In this document: positions 19,003 through 28,749 of the stretch, in pieces
Position numbering within the stretch: the stretch's first letter is position 1
Layout of the letters: each line of letters opens with the position of its first letter
NCBI RefSeq assembly: GCF_000981585.1
Contig: NZ_LN831776.1
Location: 7,805,903 to 7,869,902, forward strand
Origin: Paenibacillus riograndensis SBR5
GTDB lineage: Bacteria > Bacillota > Bacilli > Paenibacillales > Paenibacillaceae
Direction: 5' to 3'
Length of the DNA: 64,000 bases
Notes under the pieces: generated by a model
The model's database searches: none
What the model was told of the DNA's origin: nothing
The model's input: only the letters and a program-made list of their open reading frames with translations
Position numbers and translations under genes: made by a program

Positions 19003-20586
19003 TTATCCAATTGGAGATTGATCCCCTTCGCTTTTTATCATATGCTCTTCTCTATACTGGCTGGGACTAACGCCTACATGCTTCTTGAACACTTGGCAGA
19101 AATACCGCTGGTTATCATATCCGACATTAGTGGATATTTTAGAGATTTTGAAGCTGCTTCCCCTCAGCATCTTTTTCGCTTGCCGGATGCGCAGCAAAGT
19201 GACATATTCCAGAATCGTTTGCCCGGTTGATTTAGAATACAAGTTGCTTACATAGGAAGCGTTGAGGTCAAACCGCTCTGCTAATTGATCGAGCTGGATA
19301 TTCTCATGATAATGGGATTCAAGGTAAGCTTTGATTTCATGAACCACCTTTTCTTTCAGGGTAGTCTTCGTTACGTTCAAATAAAATTGCACACTCTGCG
19401 CCAAATCCACACATATTTTCTTCAAAGATGCCCAATCCGGCGCTTCATGTATCTCTTCAATCAGCCGGGTGCGGTCTCCGGTCACTCTCTCGATCTTGAT
19501 TCCATAGTCCTGCCCGATCAGATCGTGCAGCCGGTTCGCCCACTGGGCACCTGTCTTCTTGAGGGTATCAGGAGCGATTAATTGCTTGGTCCCCCATTCC
19601 GTCCAACGTTCTAGCATCGCTTCGAACTCTTTTTGTTCGTAACGGATGAAGGATTGTATTTGATTAGACCAATCGGAGACTATTCTCTCGGAAATGCGGG
19701 TAATCTCCGTCCAGCTGCTTGCGTCCATTACCGGAGCACCGAAGAACAACCCCATTTGACATGCCTTGTAGGCTGCCAAATACGAGACATGCATATGCAT
19801 TATTTCGGTTACAACCGGACCGATTGCAAACGACATTAAAGTATCGTCCCATGAGCCGTCATTCGAAAATGTTGCGGCTGCAGCTATCAGAGTTTCCGTT
19901 AATGGCGCGTCTTCCTTCAGGTTCGCCATGCATAATAAGATGACTTTCTGCTGCTCGTAGAGCAGATCGACGACGATTCCGCGGTTCGCCAAAAAGCTCA
20001 GGAGAGCATCGGCAATGCCCTTGTCCTTCATTCGTTCGAGCAAAAGAGTCGCCGGGCTGCCGATCAGGATCACTGCAAACTGGTCATATTGTCCGTATGG
20101 CGTTTGATCGAATGATGGACGTTTCCCATGGACGATTAGATCGGTAAACACCGCCCGGTCTAATGCTTTTGCAATTCGAAGCTCAGGGTGATTCCCCGTT
20201 TGATCCGCTTTGCGCCCGAGACGCTGAATTGCCCTTGAGACGGTCCTTGCCACTTCATCAAGCTCTGCAGGCTTGATCAGATAATCCACCGCCTCCAGTT
20301 CAATAGCTTCTTTGGCGTATTCAAACTCGGAATAGCCGCTCACGATAATGCATTCCGCTTTGCGGCCATTCTCCTTTAGGGTACGAATTAGATCAAGACC
20401 GTTCAGGCCGGGCATCCGAATGTCTGTCAGGACTATGTCCGGATCCGACTGAAGAATCCGTTCCAGCGCTTGTTTGCCGTTATTTGCCGTCCCTATGATC
20501 CGTACTCCGAATGCATCCCAGTCGATCATTTCCGACAACGTTTCCACTACAAGCTGTTCGTCATCCGCTATAAAAAGCTTATACAA
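19003..20586 (-). CDS. YesN-type response regulator with AraC DNA-binding domain
   Basis: 527 residues. The receiver domain (1-120) has Asp10, phospho-acceptor Asp55 ('IVLTDIRMPG') and Lys105; a middle linker follows; the AraC double HTH lies at about 420-527 ('IQLDQLAERFDLNASYVSNLYSKSTGQT', 'KISKISTNVGYDNQRYFCQVFKKHVGVSPSQYR'). The TTG at 20586 follows GAAGGGGG by 7 nt. It is partnered with the YesM kinase 26 nt upstream and probably activates the adjoining sugar importer. Confidence 0.93.
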   Translation of the reverse strand: MYKLFIADDEQLVVETLSEMIDWDAFGVRIIGTANNGKQALERILQSDPDIVLTDIRMPGLNGLDLIRTLKENGRKAECIIVSGYSEFEYAKEAIELEAVDYLIKPAELDEVARTVSRAIQRLGRKADQTGNHPELRIAKALDRAVFTDLIVHGKRPSFDQTPYGQYDQFAVILIGSPATLLLERMKDKGIADALLSFLANRGIVVDLLYEQQKVILLCMANLKEDAPLTETLIAAAATFSNDGSWDDTLMSFAIGPVVTEIMHMHVSYLAAYKACQMGLFFGAPVMDASSWTEITRISERIVSDWSNQIQSFIRYEQKEFEAMLERWTEWGTKQLIAPDTLKKTGAQWANRLHDLIGQDYGIKIERVTGDRTRLIEEIHEAPDWASLKKICVDLAQSVQFYLNVTKTTLKEKVVHEIKAYLESHYHENIQLDQLAERFDLNASYVSNLYSKSTGQTILEYVTLLRIRQAKKMLRGSSFKISKISTNVGYDNQRYFCQVFKKHVGVSPSQYREEHMIKSEGDQSPIG

Positions 20587-20612
20587 GTCATGTCCCCCTT
20601 CATAGCCCGACC

Positions 20613-22352
20613 TCAATCCATTATACCGATCTCAAGGGTGATTTTGGTTCCGGCACCCGGAATACTGTCTATGCGGATTCCACGGTCTTGGCCGTAATGC
20701 AATTGGATCCTTTCCTGTATGTTCCTTAAGGCATATCCCCTTGGCTGCATATCAACAGGATCAAAACCCACTCCGTCATCCTCAACTTCGAATATAAGGA
20801 TTGCCCCTTCTCTCCGGCCCCGAATGACAATGCTCCCTTTGCCCTCCTTCAACTCGATTCCATGAAAGATCGCATTTTCTACCAACGGCTGAATAAGCAG
20901 CTTCAGCATGCGGATGTGCTCGATTCCCGGCTCGAGGTCGATGATCACCTCGAACTTCCCCTTATAGCGGATGTTCTGAATCTCTAAATAATTTTTCACT
21001 TGTTCGATTTCATTGCCGACAGTTGTAATATAGTCCCCGTTGTTCAAGCTTAATTTAAAAATATTCGAAAGGGACATGACCATTTTGGAAATGTTTTTGG
21101 CACTGATTCGTTCCGCCATTAGATATATGGAATTCAACGTATTGTATAGGAAATGAGGGTTGATTTGACTCTGCAGCGCATGAAGCTCAGCTTCCTTCTC
21201 CTTAAGCTTGGCTTCGATCAATTTGTCCGACAATTCCGTGTTGGTACGGAAGGTTCGCAGGAATTGATTTCCGATTTTACCGATTTCATCTTCTTCTACA
21301 AACAGGATTCCTTCAATTTCATCGCGTTTTGCCGCTTTTCTTGCTACAGAAGTGAGCAAAGTCAACTGTTTGGTAATCCGCTTCGAGATGAGATAAGCGC
21401 CGTAGGCGGCAAGCAGGAAAGCTACCAGCGTCAATGAGAGCGTAACATTACGAATCAGGATGATTTCCGAGTTAATGCTTGAATAGGGGATCATGCTGAC
21501 CACTTTCCACTGGGTTACCGGATTCGTTTCGAAGGTGATGACATACCGTTCTCCGCCCATCGTTTCGATGCGGTTCCCCCGCTCAGGCAAATCATAGATC
21601 TGATTCAAATCCTTTTGGGGAACTTTTTTTAAATCATTGTTACCGGAATTAGAATAGATGATTTTGTTTTGCTCCAGGATCATCAAATCCCCTTTTTCAG
21701 CATTGGAAATGTTCTTGAACATTTCATCGAAGACCCGTCTATCGATGGAAATAATCAACATGCCGATCGGCTCGAGCGTTTCAAGATTGTTTAACCGTTT
21801 GCCGTACAGCAGCAGGTTCGGGCTGCCCTTGAGCAGCCGGACTTCATCGCTGTTCAGCCACAAGCCCCGGCCGCCCATCTCCCCCACCTGTTGATACCAT
21901 GTTGTCCGTGAGACCGCCTGATAGATATTGTCATAAGTTAATCTGTCCCATTGGTTTGTGGTAATCAGTTCCCTTTGCCCGCTGCCAACGTAAACGTAAC
22001 GAATATAGGATTTATTGTTGGTAATATTGACGATCAGACTGCGGGTCGCATTTTGAAGGTCATAGATCTCCTTGAAATCATTCTTAGTATAGGAAAGGAA
22101 GTTCTGAACATCCCGGGAAGACAACATCAGCTTCGAAATCGATTCAACATCATTCACGAAAGTCTGGATATTCCAATTGATGGAGCCCAGCAAATTCGAG
22201 GTGGTATCGGACATCTTGTTCTCGATCACTTTGCTTAAATAGACAAAGGTTAAGGAAGCGATCAGGACCAGCGGAAGCAAGGAACAGGCTATGGACAAAA
22301 TAATAATCTTGCTTCGGATACTTATCGACAGGAACAGCCGTTTTATGCTCAT
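20613..22352 (-). CDS. YesM-type sensor histidine kinase
   Basis: 579 residues: helix 17-39, an extracellular sensing region (~40-300), helix ~300-322, HAMP linker, then the His_kinase domain with phospho-His400 in 'LQSQINPHFLYNTLNSI' and an HATPase domain ('LVENAIFHGIE', 'DDGVGFD'). GGGGG precedes the ATG. It senses an extracellular sugar or loaded binding protein and phosphorylates the neighbouring YesN regulator. Confidence 0.93.
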   Translation of the reverse strand: MSIKRLFLSISIRSKIIILSIACSLLPLVLIASLTFVYLSKVIENKMSDTTSNLLGSINWNIQTFVNDVESISKLMLSSRDVQNFLSYTKNDFKEIYDLQNATRSLIVNITNNKSYIRYVYVGSGQRELITTNQWDRLTYDNIYQAVSRTTWYQQVGEMGGRGLWLNSDEVRLLKGSPNLLLYGKRLNNLETLEPIGMLIISIDRRVFDEMFKNISNAEKGDLMILEQNKIIYSNSGNNDLKKVPQKDLNQIYDLPERGNRIETMGGERYVITFETNPVTQWKVVSMIPYSSINSEIILIRNVTLSLTLVAFLLAAYGAYLISKRITKQLTLLTSVARKAAKRDEIEGILFVEEDEIGKIGNQFLRTFRTNTELSDKLIEAKLKEKEAELHALQSQINPHFLYNTLNSIYLMAERISAKNISKMVMSLSNIFKLSLNNGDYITTVGNEIEQVKNYLEIQNIRYKGKFEVIIDLEPGIEHIRMLKLLIQPLVENAIFHGIELKEGKGSIVIRGRREGAILIFEVEDDGVGFDPVDMQPRGYALRNIQERIQLHYGQDRGIRIDSIPGAGTKITLEIGIMD

Positions 22353-22424
22353 GAAATCCCCCTGACCAAGAAGAGTGGCAACCTGATACTATCAGTATAC
22401 CTTCAGTCAAAGGCATATGGGAGA

Positions 22425-23261
22425 TTAACCTTTAGTCGCACCTGCGGTCATACCGGAAATAACGCTCTTGTTGAAAATGAAGTAAACCACCATTGTCGGG
22501 ATGGTCGTAATGCTGATTGCAGCAAAGGTGGCTCCCCAATCCGTTAAACCGTACTGTCCGATATAATCCATCAAGCCAACTGGAATGGTCCGTGATTTAA
22601 GGTCATGAATAAACGTATTCGCGAAAATAAACTCATTCCAGACAAAGATCAGATTCATAACGACAACCGTAACTATCGTATTCCGGGATAGAGGGAAAAT
22701 CATCCGCCAGAAAACCTGATACACTCCGCAGCCATCCATGACAGCGGCCTCCATGATCTCATTCGAAATGTATTTATAGAAGCTCACGAAAAGATAGATC
22801 GAGATCGGCAGTGCAAACCCTACTTGGGGCAAAATGAGAGATGTGAGCGTATTGATAATTCCTATTTTGTTATAAAGAATGAACAGCGGTATGAGCACGA
22901 CCTGAATCGGGATCATAATGCCGCACAGAAATAGAAACAACACGCTTTGACTCCATTTAAAAGACATCTTCTCAATAACGAAAGCAGCCATGGCGCTGAA
23001 CAGGATCACAAGTATGATGGTCGTCACGGCGACGATGAGACTATTGGAAAAATAAGTCCCCAAATTTCCTTTATTCCACACGCTGTAATAATTTCCGAAG
23101 GTGAATTGGCTTGGCAGGCTGAGCGGGTTATCACCGGAAAAATCGGTAGTCGCCTTAAAACTGGAGATGAACACCCAGACAAGCGGATACACTTGAATGA
23201 CAAGCAGAGCAAAGGAAACTACCACAAGAACCGCTTTAGTATAACCGGAAAATTTCATCAT
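22425..23261 (-). CDS. ABC sugar transporter permease (MalG type)
   Basis: 278 residues, six helices, with the inner-membrane loop 'EAAVMDGCGVYQVFWRMIFPL' (EAA motif). It belongs to the CUT1 carbohydrate uptake family. It overlaps the upstream permease by one base and ends 72 nt before the kinase gene. Confidence 0.93.
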   Translation of the reverse strand: MMKFSGYTKAVLVVVSFALLVIQVYPLVWVFISSFKATTDFSGDNPLSLPSQFTFGNYYSVWNKGNLGTYFSNSLIVAVTTIILVILFSAMAAFVIEKMSFKWSQSVLFLFLCGIMIPIQVVLIPLFILYNKIGIINTLTSLILPQVGFALPISIYLFVSFYKYISNEIMEAAVMDGCGVYQVFWRMIFPLSRNTIVTVVVMNLIFVWNEFIFANTFIHDLKSRTIPVGLMDYIGQYGLTDWGATFAAISITTIPTMVVYFIFNKSVISGMTAGATKG

Positions 23262-24154
23262 CAGGTCTCCTTACTGTCCATCATCCGTCTGATAAAGGCG
23301 ACTGCAATGAGGCTTTCAACGACGATAAATACGGCCATCGCGCTGCCATAACCAAAGTCCAGACTGGAGAATGCGGTTTTGTACATATAAGTCGGCAACA
23401 ATTCCGTTACGCGGCCCGGTCCCCCGTTCGTCATGAGATACGGGATGTCAAATCCTTTTAGCGCTCCCGTAGTAGCCATAATGATAGAAACCATCAGCAC
23501 TGGCTTAATCAGCGGCATTTTAATCGAACGGAACAGGTTCCAAGAAGAGGCTCCGTCCATTCTGGCAGCTTCCTCGATATCGGAAGGAATGGAAATTAAC
23601 GCACTGTACAAGATAATCATATAAAGACCGATATAACGCCAACCTTCGGGTACCGATACGGCACTCAGAGCCCACTTCAAGTCGGAAAGCCAAGGCCTGC
23701 TCCAGTCTCCAAGACCCATCTGCTGCAGACAAAAGTTCAGGATTCCGACCGGTTCAAACGAGTACACATTTTGGAACAACTGTGCTATGGCTACTGACGT
23801 GATGATAGCAGGAGCAAAATATAATGTCTTGAACAATTCTCTCCCCTTGGTGATGCTGGTCAGCAAGATGGCTACCAACAAACCAAGAAACACCTGCATG
23901 GCTACAATAATGAAAACATAGATCAGATTGTTGCTGAATGCCTTCCAGAATGTCTTGTCGCCGCCAAACATCTTGGCGTAATTGTCAAAGCCGATATAGA
24001 GCATATCTGAAACTCCGTCCCAGGAGAAGAAACTGAAATACATCGACCAAAGGATGGGAGCCAGAACGGTTAGCAGATACACCAATAATGCAGGCAACAG
24101 GAAGACGAGAGCGGCTTTGCGGTTGCGCAGGATTTTATCCATATGCTTGCTCAT
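23261..24154 (-). CDS. ABC sugar transporter permease (MalF type)
   Basis: 297 residues, six helices, with the EAA loop 'EEAARMDGASSWNLFRSIKMPLIKP'. It is the partner of the following permease. Two ATG codons 12 nt apart (24154, 24142) are possible starts. No ATPase gene is present, as is usual for CUT1 importers that share MsmX-type ATPases. Confidence 0.93.
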   Translation of the reverse strand: MSKHMDKILRNRKAALVFLLPALLVYLLTVLAPILWSMYFSFFSWDGVSDMLYIGFDNYAKMFGGDKTFWKAFSNNLIYVFIIVAMQVFLGLLVAILLTSITKGRELFKTLYFAPAIITSVAIAQLFQNVYSFEPVGILNFCLQQMGLGDWSRPWLSDLKWALSAVSVPEGWRYIGLYMIILYSALISIPSDIEEAARMDGASSWNLFRSIKMPLIKPVLMVSIIMATTGALKGFDIPYLMTNGGPGRVTELLPTYMYKTAFSSLDFGYGSAMAVFIVVESLIAVAFIRRMMDSKET

Positions 24155-24225
24155 TCCCTAATTTTAGTTTTATTTTACTTACAGGCGTCCAACCGGCTTT
24201 TTGATTGGCCGCCTGTTTAGCATCG

Positions 24226-25575
24226 CTATTTGAAATATTTTGGCGCATTTTCTTTAATCGCCTGATCCATTAGTTCTGCAAAATCATCCGGAGTATGGGC
24301 TCCCAGAGCCAAGGCATTCAATTCGTTGCCGAGCAGCTCATTCGTGGCCGGGTCAAGGCGCGTATCCCACGGGACCGCAAAGACGTTGCCGGATTTCGCG
24401 ATTTCGTCTTGTATTTTATAGAAGAGCTCCGGCATCCCTTGCTCTTGATCAAGCGAATAATTGAAAGGCGAGAATTGGCCTTTTTCCGTATAGGCCTTCG
24501 GATATTGTTCCAGAAGGAATTTGACGAATTCCTTCATCGTATCATCGAAGGTCTCCTGGTTGAAGGCAACGCCGATGCCCGAGTTGATGAAATAATCATT
24601 TTCAGCCGTTTTGGCACCTTCCATCATGGGAAGCCGGAAAAAACCGATATTATCCTTCATTTCTGTGCTTACTTTATCATTTACGAAGTTCATAGTTTCC
24701 CATGAACCCATGTAATACATGCCGGCTTTGCCGCCCAGGAACAAGTCGCGCGCTGCGGTGTAATCCGTTGCAGTGAATCCTTCCTGAAAGTACCCTTTGG
24801 TGCCCAGATCGTGCACGAACTTAATACCTTCCATGCCGGCAGGGTCCTTGAAAGATGCCTTCCCTTGCTTTACATTTTCAATAAAATCATTGCCTGTCAT
24901 GCGGAACGGTTTGTACGCCAGGTACCGGAGAACCGGCCATTTATCCTTGCCGTCGACGGCAATCGGCGTAACCCCGCTTTGCTTCAGCGTCTCGGCAACC
25001 TTCATGAACTCATCGAACGTCTTCGGCGGCTCAAGGCCAAGATCCTTAAACATCTTGATGTTGTACCAGAATACCTCAATTCCGTATTCAAGCGGGAAAG
25101 TATACATGCTACCGTCTGCGAATTGCTGATATTGCAAGGCCACCGGGCGGAAATCCTGATATTTCCCTAGTTCCTCCAGCAGTTTTTTCATATCCACCAG
25201 TTTGCCTTGCTGCACTAGCTTGGAAGCATAGGCATCCGGATCAGTATCGAACATAGCGGGCATCTCGTTGCTCGCAATCAATGTCCGCAGCTTTTGCAAA
25301 TAGGACGGGCGATCCCCCGTACCTTCCAGAACCAGCTCGAATTCCGGATGTGTTTGGGAAAACTTGTCCGCAATTTCCTTTACCGTAACGGCTGGAGGGC
25401 TGTCTACACCTCGGGCCACGAACCATTTGTATGTTTTCTTGTCCACCTTCGGCGGATTTGCCGATCCGGTTGCCGCAGCGCCGTTATTATTATTTCCGCC
25501 TCCGCATGCGCTCACCATCGCCATCAGGACAACCAGCGGTAACGCAAGAGCCAGCCTTTTGACATAACGTTTCAT
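24226..25575 (-). CDS. ABC sugar-binding lipoprotein
   Basis: 449 residues with a lipobox ending at Cys24 ('VSAC'), an Asn/Gly-rich linker and a SBP_bac-type extracellular sugar-binding fold. AGGAGG lies 8 nt upstream. It captures the oligosaccharide for the two permeases. It lies 15 nt after the GH32 gene, so one transcript is likely. Confidence 0.92.
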   Translation of the reverse strand: MKRYVKRLALALPLVVLMAMVSACGGGNNNNGAAATGSANPPKVDKKTYKWFVARGVDSPPAVTVKEIADKFSQTHPEFELVLEGTGDRPSYLQKLRTLIASNEMPAMFDTDPDAYASKLVQQGKLVDMKKLLEELGKYQDFRPVALQYQQFADGSMYTFPLEYGIEVFWYNIKMFKDLGLEPPKTFDEFMKVAETLKQSGVTPIAVDGKDKWPVLRYLAYKPFRMTGNDFIENVKQGKASFKDPAGMEGIKFVHDLGTKGYFQEGFTATDYTAARDLFLGGKAGMYYMGSWETMNFVNDKVSTEMKDNIGFFRLPMMEGAKTAENDYFINSGIGVAFNQETFDDTMKEFVKFLLEQYPKAYTEKGQFSPFNYSLDQEQGMPELFYKIQDEIAKSGNVFAVPWDTRLDPATNELLGNELNALALGAHTPDDFAELMDQAIKENAPKYFK

Positions 25576-25590
25576 TTAGAAGACCTCCTG

Positions 25591-27051
25591 TTAGTTAGGA
25601 ACCGAAATGGATGCTTGTTCAAAAACCGCCCGGCCTTCCTGGACAAAACAGCCCCAGCTGCCGGTTTTCAAATTATACAAACGTGTAGTCATGGCGACCT
25701 GATCGGCCAAATATACTACGCAAACGGAATTCTCCACAACGATCTCGATATTATAAACCGTACCGGCCTGCAATTCTATCGGTACTTCCAGCTCTACCGC
25801 ATGAGGATGATCCCCTTTGATATGCCACTGCATCTCACCCTGCTCCCGCCGGGGCCACATGTCGAACACCAGGCGGTTATGAATGGGTTCAAGGCGAATG
25901 TAATAGGCCTCGTCAAGATCCTCGCTTGCGCGAAGCAAGATGCCACAGCCTCTCGTCCCTTCCGAGAAGGACAGCTCGGCCGAAATCTTGCAAGTTTCGG
26001 GCATGAAGCCGGCTGATATGCAAGAGTATGTCTCGTTCGCAGCCGTTTCTATACGCCCCTCCGACTCCTCCCATTCCCCGATCCGCGAATCCCACTTGGC
26101 TGCTTGTTTATTTGAAAAATGATGGGAAACCGTCTCCGGGATACGAACCGTTAACGTTCCATCCTGTTCTTGAACAAGTTCGTGTACGACCAAGTTTCCA
26201 GCCCACTGCCAATCGCCGTAATCATTCTCGTTTTCCTTGCTTGGGTCCCAGCCAAAAGCGTAGCGCTTATTTCCGTCACTCCATGTTTTCGCAGCATAGA
26301 ACGCTCTGGCGTCAAACGCATCGTTTCTCGGCGCCGTCCAAGGTCCGCTTAAAGATTTACTCATGCGGTAATGGGTGACAAACCGTTCCGAGAACGTGGA
26401 GTAAACCAGATACCACCATTCCCCGATTTGGAATAAGTCCGGGCATTCATGCGTCACGTACATTTTCGGATTCCAGAAAGGCTGCCGGATTTCCCAGCTT
26501 TTGAGATCCTTGGAAGCACAGAGTCCGATGCTCCCCCGGCGCCGGGAAGGACCTTCTTTGTTCCTTGCAGCAAGAAGCATCCAGTACTCCCCCGCCTCTT
26601 CATTCCAGAATACAAAGGGATCGCGCCAGTCATGTCTTTCATATTGAATCCCGTCGGAATAGAAGGTATCTTCGGGGATTTTCCGCCATGACTCCATATC
26701 CGTGCTCACGGCGTGCATGACGCATTGGAGCGGCACTCCGTCCTCTATGAATTCCGGATTCGGATTGAGACCGGTGTAGAACAGATGATATTCCCCATGG
26801 GCTTCGATGATCGAGCCGGTATAACAGTTGAGGTCTTGCTCGCTCACACTTCCATGCTTCAGCTTTTCGCCCACTTCTTCATAGTGCACGAAATCGCTTG
26901 TGTGGAGCTCGAACCAGGAGGTTCCTTCTCCATGAATCTTCTTGTTATCTCTCCAATCATGAAGATAGAACAAACGGAAGCTGCCGTCTTTGTAAAAGGG
27001 GATCAGGTCTCCCACCCAAGCCCCGTCCGGCTTGTAAAATAAGTTAGTCAA
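25591..27051 (-). CDS. Glycoside hydrolase family 32 (beta-fructosidase type)
   Basis: 486 residues. The GH32 five-blade propeller carries Asp15 ('WVGDLIPF', nucleophile position), Asp144 in 'WRDPFVF' (transition-state stabiliser) and Glu202 in 'HECPDLF' (acid/base). A beta-sandwich module follows from about residue 330. No signal peptide is present, so it would hydrolyse imported fructo-oligosaccharides inside the cell. The first motif departs from the classical WMNDPNG. The start is TTG with AAGGGG upstream. It is the first gene of the importer operon. Confidence 0.88.
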   Translation of the reverse strand: MTNLFYKPDGAWVGDLIPFYKDGSFRLFYLHDWRDNKKIHGEGTSWFELHTSDFVHYEEVGEKLKHGSVSEQDLNCYTGSIIEAHGEYHLFYTGLNPNPEFIEDGVPLQCVMHAVSTDMESWRKIPEDTFYSDGIQYERHDWRDPFVFWNEEAGEYWMLLAARNKEGPSRRRGSIGLCASKDLKSWEIRQPFWNPKMYVTHECPDLFQIGEWWYLVYSTFSERFVTHYRMSKSLSGPWTAPRNDAFDARAFYAAKTWSDGNKRYAFGWDPSKENENDYGDWQWAGNLVVHELVQEQDGTLTVRIPETVSHHFSNKQAAKWDSRIGEWEESEGRIETAANETYSCISAGFMPETCKISAELSFSEGTRGCGILLRASEDLDEAYYIRLEPIHNRLVFDMWPRREQGEMQWHIKGDHPHAVELEVPIELQAGTVYNIEIVVENSVCVVYLADQVAMTTRLYNLKTGSWGCFVQEGRAVFEQASISVPN

Positions 27052-27083
27052 TTTTTGTAACCCCTTTCTTTTATCATAACTTG

Positions 27084-27112
27084 ATTATAAAAGGGATTGA
27101 AAACGCTTTAAA
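27084..27112 (-). promoter_or_regulatory. Promoter and cre-like site of the fructan operon
   Basis: On the minus strand TATAAT (27089-27084) has TTTAAA 17 nt upstream. TGAAAACGCTTTAA (27098-27111) fits the CcpA catabolite-repression consensus and covers the -35 region, so glucose repression is likely. Confidence 0.6.
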
Positions 27113-27269
27113 TTCTAACTTCTTTGTCGTATGTTCAATATTTTTGGTTTTCTAATTTAATGAAAAGATTTATAACATCAAACGAAACCGCATAACCTCG
27201 TCGCCACCCGCAGTGAGACGTATTTCTTAGTGAAGTACAAAGCATCAAGTTAAAACTATACCTACATTG

Positions 27270-27309
27270 GCAAAGGCCCCTTCCGCCAAACGGCGGAAGG
27301 GGCCTTTGC
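27270..27309. terminator. Large perfect hairpin, 18-bp stem
   Basis: GCAAAGGCCCCTTCCGCC pairs perfectly with 27292-27309 across the loop AAAC. It lies between the fructan operon promoter and the rlmH-end repeat at 27368 and shares its right half with 12551-12572. Confidence 0.6.
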
Positions 27310-27358
27310 TGTAGACAAGAAAAAATTAGTCTCCCATATCGTTATGTAGTACGAGAAA

Positions 27359-27390
27359 AACTTGCCTCTACTTATGGTACGGTTCACAGC
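27359..27390 (+). repeat. rlmH-3'-end repeat (att-like)
   Basis: Left arm AACTTGCC (27359-27366), core CTACTTATGGTACGGTTC (27368-27385), right flank ACAGCGATT. The core differs at two positions from the rlmH end. The right arm is absent, as at 4763. Same orientation as all other copies. Confidence 0.7.
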
Positions 27391-27432
27391 GATTGTGGAG
27401 CATCCTTATCTTTTTTGCAAAAAGATCCACCA

Positions 27433-28242
27433 TTACCGGTCAAAACCGGGAATAAAAATCTCTTCGCAACCCTGAATCCCGTTCAACCAGCGTCTGGTCA
27501 GGGGGATGATATTCTCAAACAAATCTACCGGGTAACCCCAGTCAAGGTCCAATTGGAACATATAATGATTCATAGCGATAACGCCATCTGTCCGCAGGGA
27601 TTTCAATAAAGTGTGGATCAAGGTGATAAAAGGCTGCATGGCATGAACTTCGAGTGTACCTGAGGCAACCTCCTGCTGAAGAAGTTTGATCATGGCCGGC
27701 AAAGTTTCCATCCAATCCGTATGAATGGTGTCGATTCCAGCCTGTCCGCACAAAATCGCCTGGATGATATCATTGACCGCATGCTGAAAAACGATAATAT
27801 CCACCGACCCGGAAGGCAGATGTTTATTGATATAAGCCGCATCTTCCTCTATGATTTTCATATGCAGGGGAAGGCCCATCGTTTTCTCCAGCAAACTGGT
27901 GGTGAGGCTTTTATTCATATTGGCTGTTATGTATGTACTGTTCGGATGGGTCCGTGCCATGACCTGGGGAACCATATCTGCATCGCCCGAAGCCACCTCC
28001 AATAATGTCAGGTCATCTCCTAACTGCAGCGCTTCAAAAACCTCTGCCCAGCGCGCTCTGAAGTAGACTTCATTTACAACGGTAAAATGGGCAATCGGAC
28101 TTTCCAGCAACAGTTTAAGCTGGTGTTCAACCTCGTTTTGTGGGATGGACCGATATTGCTTCAGTTCCTGCTCGCTCAAAAAACGGTGTGCACGCTCATT
28201 TATTAATGGGTAGCATTTGTCTACGTCGTCTAATGGAATCAT
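27433..28242 (-). CDS. SAM-dependent methyltransferase-like protein
   Basis: 269 residues. A Rossmann motif I is visible ('LTLLEVASGDADMVPQV'), then 'YITANMN' and an acidic 'SVDIIVFQHAVNDI' segment, as in class I methyltransferases. GGAGGGAGG precedes the ATG. Substrate unknown. It stands alone between two repeat copies. Confidence 0.65.
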   Translation of the reverse strand: MIPLDDVDKCYPLINERAHRFLSEQELKQYRSIPQNEVEHQLKLLLESPIAHFTVVNEVYFRARWAEVFEALQLGDDLTLLEVASGDADMVPQVMARTHPNSTYITANMNKSLTTSLLEKTMGLPLHMKIIEEDAAYINKHLPSGSVDIIVFQHAVNDIIQAILCGQAGIDTIHTDWMETLPAMIKLLQQEVASGTLEVHAMQPFITLIHTLLKSLRTDGVIAMNHYMFQLDLDWGYPVDLFENIIPLTRRWLNGIQGCEEIFIPGFDR

Positions 28243-28408
28243 ACTAAGCCTCCCTCCTGGCTATAACTATATTTGCTACTATTATAATGCTTCTGGATAA
28301 AAACCCCAACTGCCGTTCAGCGTAATGGAACGGCAGTTAGCGCCTTGAACCGCACGAGGATGTTCAGGCTTAAGGAAAAGCCCGGACCCAAGCCACCTGA
28401 CTCCGAGT

Positions 28409-28470
28409 CAGCTTAACGGATCTATCGGCGAAATTGCTAAAGGAGCTGCCGTCGGCAGCTCCTTGTTTTA
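28409..28470 (+). repeat. Core-less half repeat (class II) plus terminator
   Basis: CAGCTTAACGGATCTATCGG and GGCGAAATT match the right flank of the repeat at 52184 exactly, but the core is missing. The hairpin AGGAGCTGCC / GGCAGCTCCT (28441-28463) with TTGTTTT follows. The same block stands at 52192-52250 in front of another copy of the same oxidase remnant. Confidence 0.65.
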
Positions 28471-28491
28471 ATTCGATCTGGTGTGGTATTT

Positions 28492-28749
28492 TCATTTTCC
28501 GACCTGTTTACTCACTGGAATACTCTGAGCAAAACGAAACACATTATGAGGATCGTACTTTCGTTTCACCTGCTTCAATCTGCCAAAGTTCTCGCCATAA
28601 TACGCCTTGGGCCAGTTCTTAATCTGCAAATCGGGAAAATTCACATAATCTCCTTTGAACTCCATTCTGGCAGTATTGTATGACGGTTTGCCCGGAATTA
28701 CGATCCTTCCGGTTAACCGTGTACTTTTATTTTTCAACTTTTGTGCCAT
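28492..28749 (-). pseudogene. BBE-type FAD-linked oxidase, internally deleted
   Basis: The 85-codon frame fuses an N-terminal start ([20 protein letters not shown]...KPSYNTAR) to the family's C-terminus ('[25 protein letters not shown]', '[19 protein letters not shown]'). Full-length berberine-bridge-like oxidases have about 450 residues, so over 350 are missing. The C-terminal part recurs at 40045-40248 and 52277-52568. Confidence 0.8.
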
